A DNA stretch of 64,000 bases from Pedobacter sp. D749 (lineage in GTDB: Bacteria > Bacteroidota > Bacteroidia > Sphingobacteriales > Sphingobacteriaceae). Within the stretch, counting starts at the first letter, position 1. Each line of letters begins with the position of its first letter. A program made the translations under genes and the position numbers. The notes below the pieces were generated by a model, which saw only the letters and a program-made list of their open reading frames with translations, was not told the DNA's origin and did not search any database. The DNA lies in contig NZ_CP079218.1 of NCBI RefSeq assembly GCF_019317285.1, forward strand, positions 3,720,001 to 3,784,000, in the 5' to 3' direction. Below are positions 61,388-64,000 of this stretch, in pieces.

Positions 61388-64000
61388 TTATAGCGTTGCG
61401 TTAATTCCAAAAACATAACTTGGCGTAGGTGTTGTACTACCAAAATTCCCTGTATTGATAAATTCAGGATCGATACCGTCCTTGTTTGCGCGCCAAACAA
61501 TTCCCAGGTTTCGCACGTTTGCCGATAGTGACAAAGATTTCACAAAGTTGCGGGGCAGGAAGCGCTGCGGAACGATATAAGAAAGAGAAACCTGTTGTAA
61601 GCGGATGTTATCTGCATTTCGAACCAATGCATCTGAAAAACGGTAGCGGTTAATGCTGTTAAAGTTCACGCCTGTTATCCCGGGGATAACATCGGGATTT
61701 GCTTCATCACCTGGTTTTCTCCAGCGATTAGCCAGTTCTCCCTGTCTGCCTAAAACGCCATTATAGGCAAAATCTGTACTTGTTGGATAATTGGTTACGG
61801 CATTTTTTAAGAAAACATGGCCAAAATAACCTACAAATCTTACACCTAACTCTAACTGACCATAGCTGAAGTTGTGATTGAAACCTGCCGTATAAGGTGC
61901 ATACCGTCTGCCCGCATAAACTAAATCATCTTTCGTAAATGCATTGGTAAGGTTGGTTGTATTGCTGATGATGTTGTTATTGCGATCATAGATCTGAGAT
62001 TGCCCTTTGTTGTCAAGCCCTGCAAAACGATAAACATAGGTCGCCCCCAAAGGCATGCCCTCAATCGTTGCCGGTGTTCCTGCTATACTACTTGCGTTAT
62101 TGGCAAATCGTTGATCATTAACCTTATTGGTATTATAACCAAAATTCAATATGGATTTCCAACTGAACTTTCCAGCCCTGATAATTTCACCGTTTAAAGT
62201 AAATTCATAACCACCGCCACTTAACGTTCCACTATTGAAAGAGAGACTCGACCATCCGTAAGTTGGGTTGAAGGCAAAGGGTGCTAAAATACCTCTTGTT
62301 CTTTTGCCATACACATCAAAGGTTCCATTTAATCTGCCTTTAAAAAATCCAAAATCAATTCCCAGGTTGACCATTTTTGTGGTTTCCCAACCCAGATCAG
62401 AATTAGCCGGATTATCGATATTGGCTATCGGCTGGCTGGTTCTGGGATCACTCCCTGTTATGCTTATCAGCGGCACATTTGTACCAGCCTGAGGCGCTAC
62501 ACCAGCTGTACCTAAAGTTGCACGAAAGCTAAGTGTATTCAGCCATTCTGTATGCTGTAAAAATTCTTCTTTGTTTGCATTCCACCTCAAACCAACCGAC
62601 CAAAACGGTATGGCTCTTTTGCGCCTGTCAAGCCCCAATGCCGTGGCATCGTCAAACCTTAAACTACCAGTAACAAAATATTTTTCCTGATAGCTGTATG
62701 AGGCGTTACCGTAATAAGATAAATACCTTCTACGAGCACTAGGCAGGCCACTTAAATTCACACCAAAGGATTGAGTATAGCCATACATGGTTGGGTACTG
62801 TTGGGTAGGGTTAATGGTTGCAATTGTACGGGTGTCCGCATCAAATCCATATCTGGTTTCAGAAGTATTTTCTGAGAAAGTTTCCCGGAGTTCAGTTCCG
62901 GCAATAATATTAAACTGATGCTTACCACCAATATTAAAGTCAGAATTTAACTGACCTCTGATTGTATTTTCTGATGACGTACTACCATAGGTAATGTAGC
63001 GCCCGCCGTAATTAACCGTATTTGATGCGCGACCATTGTTATTAAGTACAGTATAGGTATTTACGAGTATCCTGCCTGCATAACTATTTAAATCGTCAAG
63101 TGTGTACAAGCTACCAAACTGGCGTTGATTGATTATCGAAACGTCTGCATTTAACCATTTAGCAATCTTTCCGTTAAGTCCGGCACTCAATCTTAATACA
63201 TTATTTTTTGTAATTGAATTTGAATAATTTAACTCATCTAATGTATTGTAAGTAAATGGCAAATAACCCTGGCCAACCATTTTATTTGCTAAAGCATCGG
63301 GAATGATAATATTTCTGCCGATACTATTACCATTTGCATCCTGCAATAAATCATAAGGGCGTAATGCTGTAGTGCTTACTGATAGCGCATTTGTCGCAGC
63401 TGCATTGTATTGCGATTTAGAGTACTGATAATTAATTAAAGTCCTCAGGGTTATTTTTTTGTTAAAAAGATCGGTTGAGGTATTCGCATTTACAAAAGCA
63501 TTTTCACCATAATTGCTTTTAAAAACCGGTACATCTTTAGTATAGTTTCCTGATATGTAGTAGGTACTCGATTCCGATCCCCCTGAATAAGAAAGATTGT
63601 ACTGATGGTTAACTGCATTTTGCAATAATTTATCTTCAATCTGTTTCATACCATCTCTTGATGCAATTTCGGCCAATGCGGCATCGCGCTGTGCCACAGT
63701 CGCTGTACCCCGTTTAACCCTGAACATCCATTCCGTTGCTTCACTATTGTTGGGGGTGTAGATGGCATTGCTTGGATCTACAGAAGCAGGGTCTACAAGT
63801 AGCCCTTTATCTACCATCTCTTGCTCTAAATCAATGTATTGCGCGCTGGTCATCCAATGTAAATCGGCAATGGATGGATTTTTTGAAATACCGAAAACAT
63901 AACCAACGTTCAATGAAGGGGCAATTTTTTTTCCTTTCTTAGTTTCAATTACAATTACACCATTTGCTGCTCTTGAACCCCATATAGATGAAGCTGAAGC
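61388..64000 (-). CDS. SusC-family TonB-dependent transporter, 5' end cut by window edge
   Basis: More than 870 codons are visible and the frame stays open to the right edge; a TTG at 63913 is an internal codon and not a start. The residues before it read SSIWGSRAANGVIVIETKKG, the end of the SusC plug domain, so the signal peptide, beta domain and most of the plug lie outside. The barrel runs to the aromatic end VFGINATL. It heads the SusC-SusD-thioredoxin-protease-thioredoxin transcript, whose intergenic gaps are 4-11 nt. Confidence 0.94.
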   Translation of the reverse strand, partial: ASASSIWGSRAANGVIVIETKKGKKIAPSLNVGYVFGISKNPSIADLHWMTSAQYIDLEQEMVDKGLLVDPASVDPSNAIYTPNNSEATEWMFRVKRGTATVAQRDAALAEIASRDGMKQIEDKLLQNAVNHQYNLSYSGGSESSTYYISGNYTKDVPVFKSNYGENAFVNANTSTDLFNKKITLRTLINYQYSKSQYNAAATNALSVSTTALRPYDLLQDANGNSIGRNIIIPDALANKMVGQGYLPFTYNTLDELNYSNSITKNNVLRLSAGLNGKIAKWLNADVSIINQRQFGSLYTLDDLNSYAGRILVNTYTVLNNNGRASNTVNYGGRYITYGSTSSENTIRGQLNSDFNIGGKHQFNIIAGTELRETFSENTSETRYGFDADTRTIATINPTQQYPTMYGYTQSFGVNLSGLPSARRRYLSYYGNASYSYQEKYFVTGSLRFDDATALGLDRRKRAIPFWSVGLRWNANKEEFLQHTEWLNTLSFRATLGTAGVAPQAGTNVPLISITGSDPRTSQPIANIDNPANSDLGWETTKMVNLGIDFGFFKGRLNGTFDVYGKRTRGILAPFAFNPTYGWSSLSFNSGTLSGGGYEFTLNGEIIRAGKFSWKSILNFGYNTNKVNDQRFANNASSIAGTPATIEGMPLGATYVYRFAGLDNKGQSQIYDRNNNIISNTTNLTNAFTKDDLVYAGRRYAPYTAGFNHNFSYGQLELGVRFVGYFGHVFLKNAVTNYPTSTDFAYNGVLGRQGELANRWRKPGDEANPDVIPGITGVNFNSINRYRFSDALVRNADNIRLQQVSLSYIVPQRFLPRNFVKSLSLSANVRNLGIVWRANKDGIDPEFINTGNFGSTTPTPSYVFGINATL

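Noticed and set aside
63911..63913. TTG at 63913 as a start codon of the last SusC gene
   Set aside because: The frame continues to the window edge with the conserved plug sequence IWGSRAANGVIVIETKKG, so the gene is simply cut by the window.

Overview
This 64 kb window looks like chromosomal DNA of a Bacteroidota member, most likely a Sphingobacteriaceae (Pedobacter-like) bacterium. The reasons are three SusC/SusD pairs, an ECF sigma/FecR switch upstream of an STN-type SusC, many SusD/SGBP-style lipoproteins, DUF4369-like thioredoxins, scarce Shine-Dalgarno sequences, and AT-rich intergenic DNA full of small dispersed repeats. No rRNA, tRNA, CRISPR array, phage or complete transposase gene was seen. 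The genus is an inference.

Layout. 0-3 kb: end of a YtxH-type gene, a YdcF/DUF218 membrane protein, and the housekeeping genes obg and adk. 3.9-24.9 kb: a block with a stress and dormancy flavour. It holds a zinc alcohol/formaldehyde-type dehydrogenase, trehalose synthesis from glucans (TreZ plus a TreY-MalQ fusion), two SDR oxidoreductases (one with a Tat signal), a small acidic protein, a large-subunit catalase in an apparent operon with a DUF892 ferritin-like protein, a second divergent DUF892 protein, an ankyrin protein, a LOV-domain (blue-light type) histidine kinase with a single-domain response regulator, and two tandem PqiA-like membrane proteins. 25-27 kb: an orphan multi-PAS histidine kinase. 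27.3-38.1 kb: a polysaccharide utilisation locus, read right to left as ECF sigma, FecR, SusC, SusD, IPT/TIG lipoprotein, CBM-like protein and GH9 glucanase. 38.6-47.3 kb: a phosphorus-scavenging locus of SusC, SusD, PI-PLC-like phosphodiesterase, alkaline phosphatase and PHP-type phosphoesterase. 48.2-52.3 kb: a secreted beta-domain protein, a 467-bp MITE-like insertion, then a membrane-anchored relative of that protein overlapping an OmpR-type regulator and abutting a histidine kinase. 52.5-55.1 kb: an MFS permease and an ArsB/SLC13-type permease. 55.2-64 kb: a right-to-left operon of a SusC (cut by the window edge), SusD, thioredoxin-like protein, CtpA-type protease and second thioredoxin-like protein.

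The most distinctive DNA-level signal is a family of four short elements whose inverted ends contain AGGCTGTATCATAAAT. Each lies 8-30 nt after the stop codon of a minus-strand gene, with a T-tract on the downstream side in the transcribed sense, so they look like mobile or domesticated terminators. Other points for follow-up are the 467-bp MITE with a visible 7-8 bp target duplication, a pair of about 330-380 bp direct repeats flanking the core of the phosphorus locus, the LOV kinase inside the stress block, the TreY-MalQ fusion, and the uncharacterised beta-domain/two-component operon. No features were checked against databases; all assignments come from reading motifs and context.
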